A stretch of 20,859 bases of DNA from JAHEFX01 sp964614585 (GTDB taxonomy: Bacteria > Actinomycetota > Acidimicrobiia > Spongiisociales > JAENVV01). The DNA lies in NCBI GenBank assembly GCA_964614585.1, contig CAZTLW010000029.1:1-20859 (forward strand), in the 5' to 3' direction. Below the pieces are notes generated by a model, which made no database searches, was not told the origin of the DNA, and saw only the letters and a program-made list of their open reading frames with translations. Below, one piece after another: positions 14,085 to 20,676 of the stretch (the stretch's first letter is position 1; each line of letters begins with the position of its first letter). The position numbers were made by a program, and so were the translations under genes.

Positions 14085-14473
14085 GCCGTGGTCCCGCCCC
14101 GGAGCGAATCGCGGATCTCCATGAGGAGGTCGACCTCCGACGGTGCGGGCGCTGCGTCCTCCACCTCACCGGCGGCCTCCAGCCGGGACCGGTAGGCGTT
14201 GTAGGGCTTCACGATGAACAGGAACACGCCGACGGCCACCAGGAAGAACGAGACGAAGGCGGTGACGAACGACCCGACGAGGATCTCCGACCCGTTGACG
14301 GTCCAGATGATCGCGTCGAAGTTCGGCTGGCCGAACGGGATCGCCACGATCGGCATGATGATGTTGGCGACGAGGGCGTCGATCACGGCCTTGAAGGCGG
14401 CGCCCATGACGAAGCCAACGGCCAGGTCGACCATGTTTCCTCGGGCCACGAACTCCCGGAACTCCTTGACCAT
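14081..14473 (-). CDS. mscL: Large-conductance mechanosensitive channel MscL
   Basis: A 130-residue inner-membrane channel that opens under high membrane tension to release solutes during hypo-osmotic shock; it works as a pentamer. The N-terminal amphipathic helix and pore-lining TM1 read KEFREFVARGNMVDLAVGF and then VMGAAFKAVIDALVANI. The periplasmic loop follows (FGQPNFDAIIWTVNGSE), then TM2 (VTAFVSFFLVAVGVFLFIV) and a cytoplasmic C-terminal helix ending EVDLLMEIRDSL, the standard MscL bundle. Length and order match the family. The ATG at 14473 has a GAGGAG Shine-Dalgarno sequence 7 nt upstream. It is first in a four-gene unit and divergent from the MBL gene at 14536. Confidence 0.95.
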   Translation of the reverse strand: MVKEFREFVARGNMVDLAVGFVMGAAFKAVIDALVANIIMPIVAIPFGQPNFDAIIWTVNGSEILVGSFVTAFVSFFLVAVGVFLFIVKPYNAYRSRLEAAGEVEDAAPAPSEVDLLMEIRDSLRGGTTA

Positions 14474-14506
14474 CGCAGGCTCCTCGCTGACGGGTACGGT
14501 GCGGAG

Positions 14507-14529
14507 ACGCTAGCGGCGGCCCGTAGGGT
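14507..14529. promoter_or_regulatory. Divergent -10 elements for mscL and the MBL-AAC(2') unit
   Basis: Plus strand: TAGGGT at 14524-14529, then 6 nt GGGGCC, then the ATG at 14536, a leaderless arrangement. Minus strand: TAGCGT (14512-14507), which would give mscL a leader of roughly 25-30 nt containing its Shine-Dalgarno sequence. Confidence 0.5.
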
Positions 14530-14535
14530 GGGGCC

Positions 14536-15153
14536 ATGACGCCGTGGATGATCGACGCCGACGGGATCCGGATCCGCCGTTTCCGGGTCGGCGACTTCGA
14601 GAACAACGTGTACGTGGTGGCCTGTGCCGCCACCGGGTCGGCGGTACTCGTCGACGCCTCGTTCGAGGCCGACCGGATCGTGGCCGAGTGCGCCGACGTC
14701 GACGTCGACCAACTGCTCACCACCCACGGCCACTTCGACCACGTCGCTGCCGCCCTCGAGGTGCGCGATGCGCTCGACATCCCGTTCCGCCTCCACCCCG
14801 CCGACCTGCGCTCGGACATCTGCGAGCTCCCCGTCGACGGACACCTCGCCGACGGCGAGTTGGTGCGGGTGGGGGAGTTGGAGGTCCGGGTCGTCCACAC
14901 GCCCGGCCACACGCCCGGGTCGGTCTGCTTCCTCGTCGGCGGCCACGCCATCACCGGCGACACGCTCTTCCCGGGTGGGCCGGGGGCGACCCGTTGGGAC
15001 TACTCGTCGTTCGACACGGTCATCGAGTCGATCCGTTCCCGGCTGTTCACGCTGCCCGACGGCACCGGGGTGTACCCGGGCCACGGGGACGGCATGACGA
15101 CGATCGGCGCGGAGCGGCCCGATCTGGCAGAGTGGATCGAGCGGGGGTGGTGA
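14536..15153 (+). CDS. Glyoxalase II-like MBL-fold hydrolase
   Basis: A 205-residue hydrolase of the small glyoxalase-II-like type. HGHFDH at 64-69 is the metal motif. HTPGHTPGSVCFLV supplies the next His, TGDTLFPGGPG the bridging Asp, and YPGHGDGMT the last His, so the full ligand set is present. Members hydrolyse hydroxyacyl thioesters or related esters; the substrate is not evident. The C-terminal substrate-binding domain of true GloB is missing. The ATG at 14536 is fixed by the TAGGGT hexamer 6 nt upstream. The stop shares one base with the start of the AAC(2')-like gene. Confidence 0.88.
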   Translation: MTPWMIDADGIRIRRFRVGDFENNVYVVACAATGSAVLVDASFEADRIVAECADVDVDQLLTTHGHFDHVAAALEVRDALDIPFRLHPADLRSDICELPVDGHLADGELVRVGELEVRVVHTPGHTPGSVCFLVGGHAITGDTLFPGGPGATRWDYSSFDTVIESIRSRLFTLPDGTGVYPGHGDGMTTIGAERPDLAEWIERGW

Positions 15154-15683
15154 TGCAGGTCGAACGATTCCGAACGAACAGGGCCCCGGCCGGGATGCTC
15201 GATTCCGTCCGGGCACTCATGGACCGAGCCTTCGGTGCCGACTTTGCCGAGGACGACTGGGACAACGCCCTCGGCGGCTGGCACGTCGTCGCGTCGGACG
15301 GTGAGTACCTCATCGCCCATGCCGCAGTGGTGCCGAGGCGGATCCTCGTCGGCGACACGTGGTTCGACGCCGGCTATGTCGAGGCAATGGCCACCGACCC
15401 CGACCGCCAGGGCGAGGGCTTCGGGACGGCCGTGCTGGACGAGGTGTCGGAGCTGCTCCGGACCGAGTACCAACTGGGCGTACTCTCCACGGGTGACCCC
15501 GGCTTCTACGAGCAGGCCGGCTGGGTGCCTTGGCAGGGCCCGAGTTTCGTCATCGACGCCGGCGAGCGGCGCCGCACCCTCGAGGAGGACGACGGCATCG
15601 TCGTGCTGCCGTTGGGCGAGTCGTCGGGCATCGATCCCACCGACCGCATCGCCTGTGAGGCCCGTCCGGGCGACGACTGGTAG
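15153..15683 (+). CDS. GNAT acetyltransferase resembling aminoglycoside 2'-N-acetyltransferase AAC(2')-I
   Basis: A 176-residue acetyltransferase. Segments in order recall the mycobacterial AAC(2')-I family: RAFGADFAEDDWDNALGGWH, LIAHAAVVPRRI, AGYVEAMATDPDRQGEGFG with the acetyl-CoA loop near residues 85-91, YQLGVLSTGDPGFYEQAGW, WQGPSF, EEDDGIVVLPL and a final RPGDDW. The family N-acetylates the 2'-amino group of aminoglycosides. In mycobacteria the gene is an intrinsic chromosomal gene and may also act on cell-wall or mycothiol-like amines, so a native substrate is possible. The ATG shares a base with the upstream MBL stop. The stop directly abuts the convergent cyclase gene, with no gap. 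Confidence 0.8.
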   Translation: MQVERFRTNRAPAGMLDSVRALMDRAFGADFAEDDWDNALGGWHVVASDGEYLIAHAAVVPRRILVGDTWFDAGYVEAMATDPDRQGEGFGTAVLDEVSELLRTEYQLGVLSTGDPGFYEQAGWVPWQGPSFVIDAGERRRTLEEDDGIVVLPLGESSGIDPTDRIACEARPGDDW

Positions 15684-18425
15684 TCAGTCCAACAGCAGGG
15701 CGACCATCTCGTCCCGGGTCATCGACTCGCCCTCGGCGAACGCCTCGTCGTAGATGCCGCCGCCGAGGGCCTCCTGAGCCGCGGCTCGCAGCTGCTCGTC
15801 GAGCTCGAGGACGGGCCGGGGAGCGGAGTAGTGGGGCGGGCTGACACTCGCCATCGCCCCCCAGGTGACGGCAGCGGCTTCCCATCGACCGGCCAGCGCC
15901 TCGGCGGCGGCCCGGCCCTGAAGCATCTCGGTCAGCAGGTCTCGGCTGCCCACGGCCTCGGGGAGGGCGGCGAACGCTCGGATGGCCTCGATGAGTGGTT
16001 CCGGCGGACGTGTGCGGTCGGCCACGAGGCGCAGGGCCTCGGCCCGGCTCATCGCCTGTCGGGCTCCGACCGGGTCCCGGGCCGCCTCGTGGAGCCGGGC
16101 CGACTCGGCCATGGCCGTCGCCGATGCGTCGGCCTCACCGGCGGCGAGCTCGAGGAGCGATCGCTGCATGGCCAGGTTCGCCAGCCGGATCGGGGACCCG
16201 TGTGATCGGGCGGTCGCCGCTGCTTCGTCGAACAGCCGGCGGGCCTCGTCGGCGTCGCCACCACTGGCGTGTCCCAACGCGATGTTGCCGAGGGCGATGC
16301 TGGTCGCCTCGGCGTTTCCGAGTTCCCGGGCGAGTGCGAGTGCCTCGTGGTTGAGTTCGAGGGCGAGCTCGTGGTTGCCGCGCCGGTTGCTGTGCTCGGC
16401 GGCGAGATTGATCGCGGCCGCTGGGAGGGATCCCCGCAGCAGATCGGGGTCGGCCCCTGCGTGCCGAAGCGCCTGCCATCGGTCGTAGGCTTCCTCGAGG
16501 AGCGGCAGCGGATCGTCCAGCTCGCCGGAGATCGTGCCCAGCGAACCGAGGCCGAGGAGAGCCTCGGCCCGCAACGGTTCGGGGATCTCGATGCCGGCCG
16601 CCTCCAGCAGTCGTTCGAGCCAGTGGATGCCGTCCGACCACTTGTTCGAGAACCACCAGTGGCGCCAGATGCCGCAGGCGATCGACAGGCCCAAGGCCGC
16701 CTGGTCGTGCTCGATGCTCCAGGTCATGGCCTGTCGGAGGTTGTCGAGTTCGTCGTCGATCCGGCGCCACCACCGGGCCTCGTCGGGTCCACGCAGGTGT
16801 GGCTTGGCCGCCCATGCGAACCGGTCGAAGAATTCGGCGTGGCGGAGGCGGACGGCGTCGGCTTCGTGGGTGTCCTCGAACAGGTCGCGGGCGAACTGTC
16901 GGATGGTCTCGAGGAGTCGGTAGCGGGGTTCGTCGTCGCTGTCGTCGGCGACGACGAGCGACTTGTCGACGAGCGAGGGCAGGAGTTCGACCACATCGAA
17001 CTCGGCGATCGGGTCGGTGGCGCACACGTCGGTGACCGCGTCGAAGGTGAAGCCGCTCTGGAAAGCCGAGAGGCGGCGGAGCAGGGTGCGCTCCTGGTCG
17101 TCGAGGAGGCGGTAGGACCATTCGATGGTGGCGGCGAGGGTCTGCTGGCGAGGGAGGGCGGTGCGGGCGCCGCCGGTGAGGAGCCGGAACCGCTGGTCCA
17201 ACAGGTCGGCGAGCTTGGCCGGCGGGAAGGTGCGGATGCGAGCGGCGGCGAGTTCGAGGGCGAGTGGCATCCCGTCGAGGCGGCGGCAGACCTCGAGAAT
17301 TGCCTCGGCGTTGTCGGCGTCGACCCGGAAGTCGGGCTTGGTGGCCGCGGCCCGCTCGGTGAAGAGTTGGACGGCGTCGAACTCGGCGAGCGTCGCCGGG
17401 GTCACCGTCTCGCTGCGACCCGGGAGGCGCATCGAGCGAAGCCCGTAGGCGACCTCGCCGGGCACGCCGAGCAGCTCTCGGCTCGTGGCGATGACCTTCA
17501 CGTCGGGCGCTCGGCCGAGCACTTCCTCGACGACTTCGGCAGCGGCGTCGATGAGGTGCTCGCAGTTGTCGACCACCAGCAGGGCGGTACGGTCGGCGAG
17601 GTGGTCGAGGACCGAGTCCCGCAGTGGTTTGCCCGGCTCCTGGCCGACTCCGAGCGCCTCGGCCATGGCACCGTCGACGGCGTCGGGGTCGGTGACCGCC
17701 GCGAGCGGCACGAACCAGACGCCGCCGTGGAAGTGGTTGGCGGCGTCGGCGGCCACCTGGAGGGAGAGTCGGGTCTTGCCGGCCCCGCCGACCCCGGTGA
17801 GCGTGACCAGTCGGTTGGCGCGCAGCAGGGCCGCCACCTCGTCGAACTCTCGGTGGCGGCCCACGAACGACGTGGCGAAGACCGGGAGGTTGTTGGGGGC
17901 CCGGTCGAGGGTGCGCAGGGGTGGGAAGCCGGTGTCGGAGGCGACCTGGAAGATGCGCTCGGGTCGGGAGAGGTCGCGGAGGCGGTGCTCGCCGAGGTCG
18001 ACGAGATCGGTGCGGTCGCCGGCGAGGCGCTCGGTGACGAGGGAGACGAGGACCTGGCCGCCGTGGCCGGCAGCCATCAAGCGGGCGGTTCGATTGAGGG
18101 TGGGACCGAAGTAGTCGCCGTCGCGGGCTTCGACTTCACCGGAGTGGATACCCATCCGGACTCGGAGGGCGCCGACGTCGGGGTGGACCTGGTCGGCGAG
18201 GGCCGTTTGGAGGGCGATGGCGGCGTCGATGGCGTCGCCGGCGGTGGGGAAGGCGGCGATGGCGCCGTCGCCCATGTGCTTGACGACGGAGCCGCCGTGG
18301 GCGTCGATGGTCTTGGTCGTGGTTTCGTCGTGGGCGGCGAGCGCGGCGTGCATGGCGCCGGGGTGGGTCTCCCAGAGGCGGGTGGAGCCCTCGATGTCGG
18401 TGAACAAGAACGTGGTGACGGCCAC
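15684..18425 (-). CDS. Class III adenylate/guanylate cyclase - NB-ARC ATPase - TPR regulator
   Basis: A 913-residue three-part signalling protein. Residues 1-165 form a class III nucleotide cyclase domain with a full catalytic set: metal-binding Asp10 (FTDIEGST) and Asp53, adenine-selecting Lys49 (VVKHMGDG), and Asp104, Asn111, Arg115 (DYFGPTLNRTAR). Spacings of 4, 7 and 4 are as in Rv1625c, so it looks active and ATP-specific. An NB-ARC/AfsR-like ATPase follows, with Walker A GVGGAGKT at 211-218 and Walker B LLVVDNCEHL, then a winged-helix/GxP region and TPR-like helices to the end. Mycobacterial relatives often end in a LuxR helix-turn-helix; none is visible here. The start is GTG 18425, 6 nt after TAGCGT. 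Confidence 0.9.
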   Translation of the reverse strand: MAVTTFLFTDIEGSTRLWETHPGAMHAALAAHDETTTKTIDAHGGSVVKHMGDGAIAAFPTAGDAIDAAIALQTALADQVHPDVGALRVRMGIHSGEVEARDGDYFGPTLNRTARLMAAGHGGQVLVSLVTERLAGDRTDLVDLGEHRLRDLSRPERIFQVASDTGFPPLRTLDRAPNNLPVFATSFVGRHREFDEVAALLRANRLVTLTGVGGAGKTRLSLQVAADAANHFHGGVWFVPLAAVTDPDAVDGAMAEALGVGQEPGKPLRDSVLDHLADRTALLVVDNCEHLIDAAAEVVEEVLGRAPDVKVIATSRELLGVPGEVAYGLRSMRLPGRSETVTPATLAEFDAVQLFTERAAATKPDFRVDADNAEAILEVCRRLDGMPLALELAAARIRTFPPAKLADLLDQRFRLLTGGARTALPRQQTLAATIEWSYRLLDDQERTLLRRLSAFQSGFTFDAVTDVCATDPIAEFDVVELLPSLVDKSLVVADDSDDEPRYRLLETIRQFARDLFEDTHEADAVRLRHAEFFDRFAWAAKPHLRGPDEARWWRRIDDELDNLRQAMTWSIEHDQAALGLSIACGIWRHWWFSNKWSDGIHWLERLLEAAGIEIPEPLRAEALLGLGSLGTISGELDDPLPLLEEAYDRWQALRHAGADPDLLRGSLPAAAINLAAEHSNRRGNHELALELNHEALALARELGNAEATSIALGNIALGHASGGDADEARRLFDEAAATARSHGSPIRLANLAMQRSLLELAAGEADASATAMAESARLHEAARDPVGARQAMSRAEALRLVADRTRPPEPLIEAIRAFAALPEAVGSRDLLTEMLQGRAAAEALAGRWEAAAVTWGAMASVSPPHYSAPRPVLELDEQLRAAAQEALGGGIYDEAFAEGESMTRDEMVALLLD

Positions 18426-18431
18426 GTGGGC

Positions 18432-18437
18432 ACGCTA
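18432..18437 (-). promoter_or_regulatory. -10 hexamer TAGCGT for the cyclase gene
   Basis: On the minus strand TAGCGT is followed by GCCCAC and the GTG start at 18425, spacing 6 nt. It lies in the 16-bp gap after hisIE, so the cyclase can be transcribed independently of the his operon. Confidence 0.5.
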
Positions 18438-18441
18438 CCGG

Positions 18442-19251
18442 TCAGCCGTGACGAGCCCGGAGTTCGTCGTCCACCTGTTGGGGGTCGACGCCCCGTTCGG
18501 CGAGGGTGACCAGGAGGTGGTAGACGAGATCGGCAGCCTCCTCGGCCAGGCGTTGGTCGTCGTCGATGCCGGCCGCGTGGTTCTTGGCGGCGACCAGTAC
18601 CTCGGTTGCCTCCTCCACCACCTTGCGGGCCGCCAGGTCGGGGCCGCCGTCGATGAGTTGGGTGGTGTACGAGCCTTCGGGGCGCTCCTCGGCCCGGGAT
18701 TCGATCGTCGCCCAGAGGGTGTCGAGGAAGGTGAAGCGGGTTGGTGCGAAGGATTCGGTGCCCCCCTCCCGCCGGCCGGTGGCCGGCTGGGTCCGCCCAC
18801 CCGCCTCGGGCGGGTGGGTTGCAGTTCCCTCCGGGAACTGCCCTGCCGGGGAATCAGGCTCCCCGAAGCAGGTCTCCGTGCCCGTGTGGCACGTCGGGCC
18901 GGCTGGGTCGACCGTCAGGAGCAACGTGTCGCCGTCGCAGTCGGCCTTCACGTCGAGCAGGCTGAGCGTGTTGCCGCTCTCCTCGCCCTTCGTCCACAGC
19001 CGCTCCCGGCTGCGGGACCAGAACGTCACCAGCCCGGTTTCCAGCGTCTGCTCGTACGACGCCTCCGACAGCCAAGCCACCATGCGGACCGCGCCGTCCC
19101 GGTCCTGGACCACGCCAGTGACGAGGCCCTGTGGGTCGGGGGTGAGGTCCGACCAGGTCGGAGGTGATTCGGTGCCCCCCTCCCACTCGGCTGGCGCCGA
19201 GTGGGGCCCATCCCCCCTCCGGGGGGATCTCTTCTCTTGCGGCGTGCTCAT
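18442..19251 (-). CDS. hisIE: Bifunctional HisI-HisE with repeat-encoded extension and linker
   Basis: A 269-residue fusion for two histidine steps: phosphoribosyl-ATP pyrophosphohydrolase (HisE) and phosphoribosyl-AMP cyclohydrolase (HisI). The HisI part spans about residues 31-129 (FWSRSRERLWTKGEESGNT; zinc/metal ligands in ADCDGDT and TCHTGTETCF). HisE spans about 168-269 (FLDTLWATIESRAEERP, VVEEATEVLVAAK, EEAADLVYHLLV). Residues 130-167 between them, and about 10-29 at the N-terminus, are encoded by copies of the hairpin repeat. Both stretches end in EGGTES and have no counterpart in ordinary HisI or HisE. The start ATG overlaps the HisF stop by 4 bp. No separate start for HisE is visible, so the protein appears to be made as one chain. 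Confidence 0.9.
   Translation of the reverse strand: MSTPQEKRSPRRGDGPHSAPAEWEGGTESPPTWSDLTPDPQGLVTGVVQDRDGAVRMVAWLSEASYEQTLETGLVTFWSRSRERLWTKGEESGNTLSLLDVKADCDGDTLLLTVDPAGPTCHTGTETCFGEPDSPAGQFPEGTATHPPEAGGRTQPATGRREGGTESFAPTRFTFLDTLWATIESRAEERPEGSYTTQLIDGGPDLAARKVVEEATEVLVAAKNHAAGIDDDQRLAEEAADLVYHLLVTLAERGVDPQQVDDELRARHG
18754..18870 (-). repeat. Hairpin-array repeat, copy A (inside hisIE)
   Basis: Plus-strand order: anchor TTCGGTGCCCCCCTCCC (18754-18770). Hairpin GCCGGCC/GGCCGGC with loop GGT (18771-18787). Hairpin CCCACCCGCC/GGCGGGTGGG with loop TCG (18796-18818). Hairpin GCAGTTCCC/GGGAACTGC with loop TCC (18821-18841). A looser CGGGG/CCCCG hairpin follows, ending at about 18870. The whole element is an open frame of HisIE and lies exactly between the last HisI Cys-Phe and the start of HisE. 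Confidence 0.85.
19168..19228 (-). repeat. Hairpin-array repeat, copy B (hisF-hisIE junction)
   Basis: Anchor at 19168-19184. It overlaps hairpin CCCACTCGGC/GCCGAGTGGG with loop TGGC (19182-19205). Hairpin ATCCCCCC/GGGGGGAT with loop TCC follows (19210-19228). It is shorter than copies A and C and starts 20 bp after the hisF stop in transcription order. It is translated in the same frame as copy A (GAG GGG GGC ACC GAA gives EGGTE). Confidence 0.85.
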
Positions 19252-20009
19252 GCCGCCCTCCGCACCGGGACGCCGGCCGCGGCCATCGCGTCCTTCACCT
19301 CGGACAGCGTCAACTGGCCGCGGTGGAAGAGGCTGGCGGCGAGGACCGCGTCGGCCCGGCCCTCGGTGACCGCCTCGACGAAGTGGTCGACGGTGCCGGC
19401 GCCGCCGCTGGCGACGATGGGGACGTCGACGACGTCCCGTATGGCGTTGAGCAGGCCGAGGTGGAAGCCGACCTGGGTGCCGTCACGATCGATCGACGTC
19501 AGCAGGATCTCGCCGGCACCGAGTTCGACGCCGCGGCGGGCCCACTCGACGGCGTCGAGGCCCGTCGGCGTCCGGCCGCCGTTGACGACCACCTCGAAGC
19601 CGCCGTCGACCTCCTTGGCGTCGATCGACAGCACCACGCACTGGCTGCCGAAGCGGCGGGCGCACTCGGCGAGCACCTCGGGATTTCGGACCGCCGCCGT
19701 GTTCACGCCCACTTTGTCGGCGCCGGCTCGCAGCACCGCCCGCATGTCGTCGGGGGTGCGCACCCCGCCGGCCACCGTCAGGGGGATGAACACCTGCGAG
19801 GCGGTGCGGCGCACCACGTCGAGCATGATGCCTCGGCCCTCGGGGGAGGCGCCGATGTCGAGAAACACGATCTCGTCGGCGCCTTCGGTGGCGTAGCGGG
19901 CGGCCAGTTCCACCGGGTCGCCCTCGTCGGTGAGGTTCTGGAAGTTGACGCCCTTGACGACCCGGCCGTCCTTCACGTCGAGGCAGGGGATGAGGCGGGT
20001 GGTCAGCAT
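19248..20009 (-). CDS. hisF: Imidazole glycerol phosphate synthase cyclase subunit HisF
   Basis: A 253-residue (beta/alpha)8 barrel that, with HisH, converts PRFAR plus ammonia into imidazole glycerol phosphate and AICAR. The N-terminal RLIPCLDVKDGRVVKGVNF carries catalytic Asp11. LSIDAKEV carries catalytic Asp130. The phosphate loops GGVRT and ASGGAG and the segment TSIDRDGTQVGF are in their usual places, distinguishing it from HisA. The length is normal. Its ATG shares one base with the HisH stop (TGATG), and its stop overlaps the hisIE ATG by 4 bp. hisA, often between hisH and hisF, is absent here. Confidence 0.97.
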   Translation of the reverse strand: MLTTRLIPCLDVKDGRVVKGVNFQNLTDEGDPVELAARYATEGADEIVFLDIGASPEGRGIMLDVVRRTASQVFIPLTVAGGVRTPDDMRAVLRAGADKVGVNTAAVRNPEVLAECARRFGSQCVVLSIDAKEVDGGFEVVVNGGRTPTGLDAVEWARRGVELGAGEILLTSIDRDGTQVGFHLGLLNAIRDVVDVPIVASGGAGTVDHFVEAVTEGRADAVLAASLFHRGQLTLSEVKDAMAAAGVPVRRAA

Positions 20010-20647
20010 CAGGCCACCGCCCTCGACGGGACGGCCAACTCGCCGGTCACGATCCGCAGGAAGTTGCCGAGCACCCGCAGGCCGTCGCTGCCGGAGCGTT
20101 CGGGGTGGAACTGGGTGCCGACCACGTCGCCGAGCCGTGCGGCGGCCACGAACGGGCGGCCGTGGGTGGCCCGGGCCACCACCACCGAGTCGTCGGCGGG
20201 GGAGGGGGCGAACGAGTGCACGTAGTAGAAGGGCGTGCCCGAGACGAGGCCGTCGAAGAGTGGCTCGTCGGAGTCGAGGTCGGTGGGGTTCCAGCCCATG
20301 TGGGGGAGCGTCGGGGCATCGGAGAGCCGGGTGACCCGGCCCTCGATGACCCCGAGGCACGTGCCGCCGTCCTCGTCGGAACCGTCGAACAGCAGTTGCA
20401 GGCCGACGCAGATACCGAGGAGGGGGACGTCGGGCCCGCGCATCGCCTCGACGAGGTTGGCGTCACGCAGGCCGGCCATGGCGGCACCGGTGTGGCCGAC
20501 GCCGGGGAGGACGATGCCATCGAGGCCGGCGAGACCGGTGGGGGATGCCACGATGCGGACCCTGGCGCCCACGGCCTCGAGACCCTGGGAGATCGAGACG
20601 AGGTTGCCGGCCCCGTGGTCGACCACGCCGATGAGGGGAGTGGTCAT
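20009..20647 (-). CDS. hisH: Imidazole glycerol phosphate synthase glutaminase subunit HisH
   Basis: A 212-residue class I glutamine amidotransferase that supplies ammonia to HisF. VVDHGAGNLVSI opens the domain. The oxyanion loop is in LPGVGHTGAAM, nucleophile Cys80 in GICVGLQLLF, and the catalytic His181 and Glu183 in GTQFHPE. The length is normal. The ATG at 20647 is chosen because an in-frame TGA lies three codons upstream; another ATG at 20657 is out of frame. No strong Shine-Dalgarno sequence is visible. The 148-bp gap to hisB is almost filled by repeat copy C. Confidence 0.96.
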   Translation of the reverse strand: MTTPLIGVVDHGAGNLVSISQGLEAVGARVRIVASPTGLAGLDGIVLPGVGHTGAAMAGLRDANLVEAMRGPDVPLLGICVGLQLLFDGSDEDGGTCLGVIEGRVTRLSDAPTLPHMGWNPTDLDSDEPLFDGLVSGTPFYYVHSFAPSPADDSVVVARATHGRPFVAAARLGDVVGTQFHPERSGSDGLRVLGNFLRIVTGELAVPSRAVA

Positions 20648-20676
20648 GGGGAGTCATCCAAGGTCTTCGCAGGGGC

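Noticed and set aside
16269..18509. Long open plus-strand frame (about 746 codons) across the cyclase gene
   Set aside because: It is the antisense shadow of a gene with clear cyclase and NB-ARC motifs; its translation is Gly/Val/Glu-rich with no domain.
18442..18760. Independent start for a separate HisE protein after repeat copy A
   Set aside because: No ATG or GTG with a ribosome site lies between the repeat and the conserved HisE start, and the frame is continuous with HisI.
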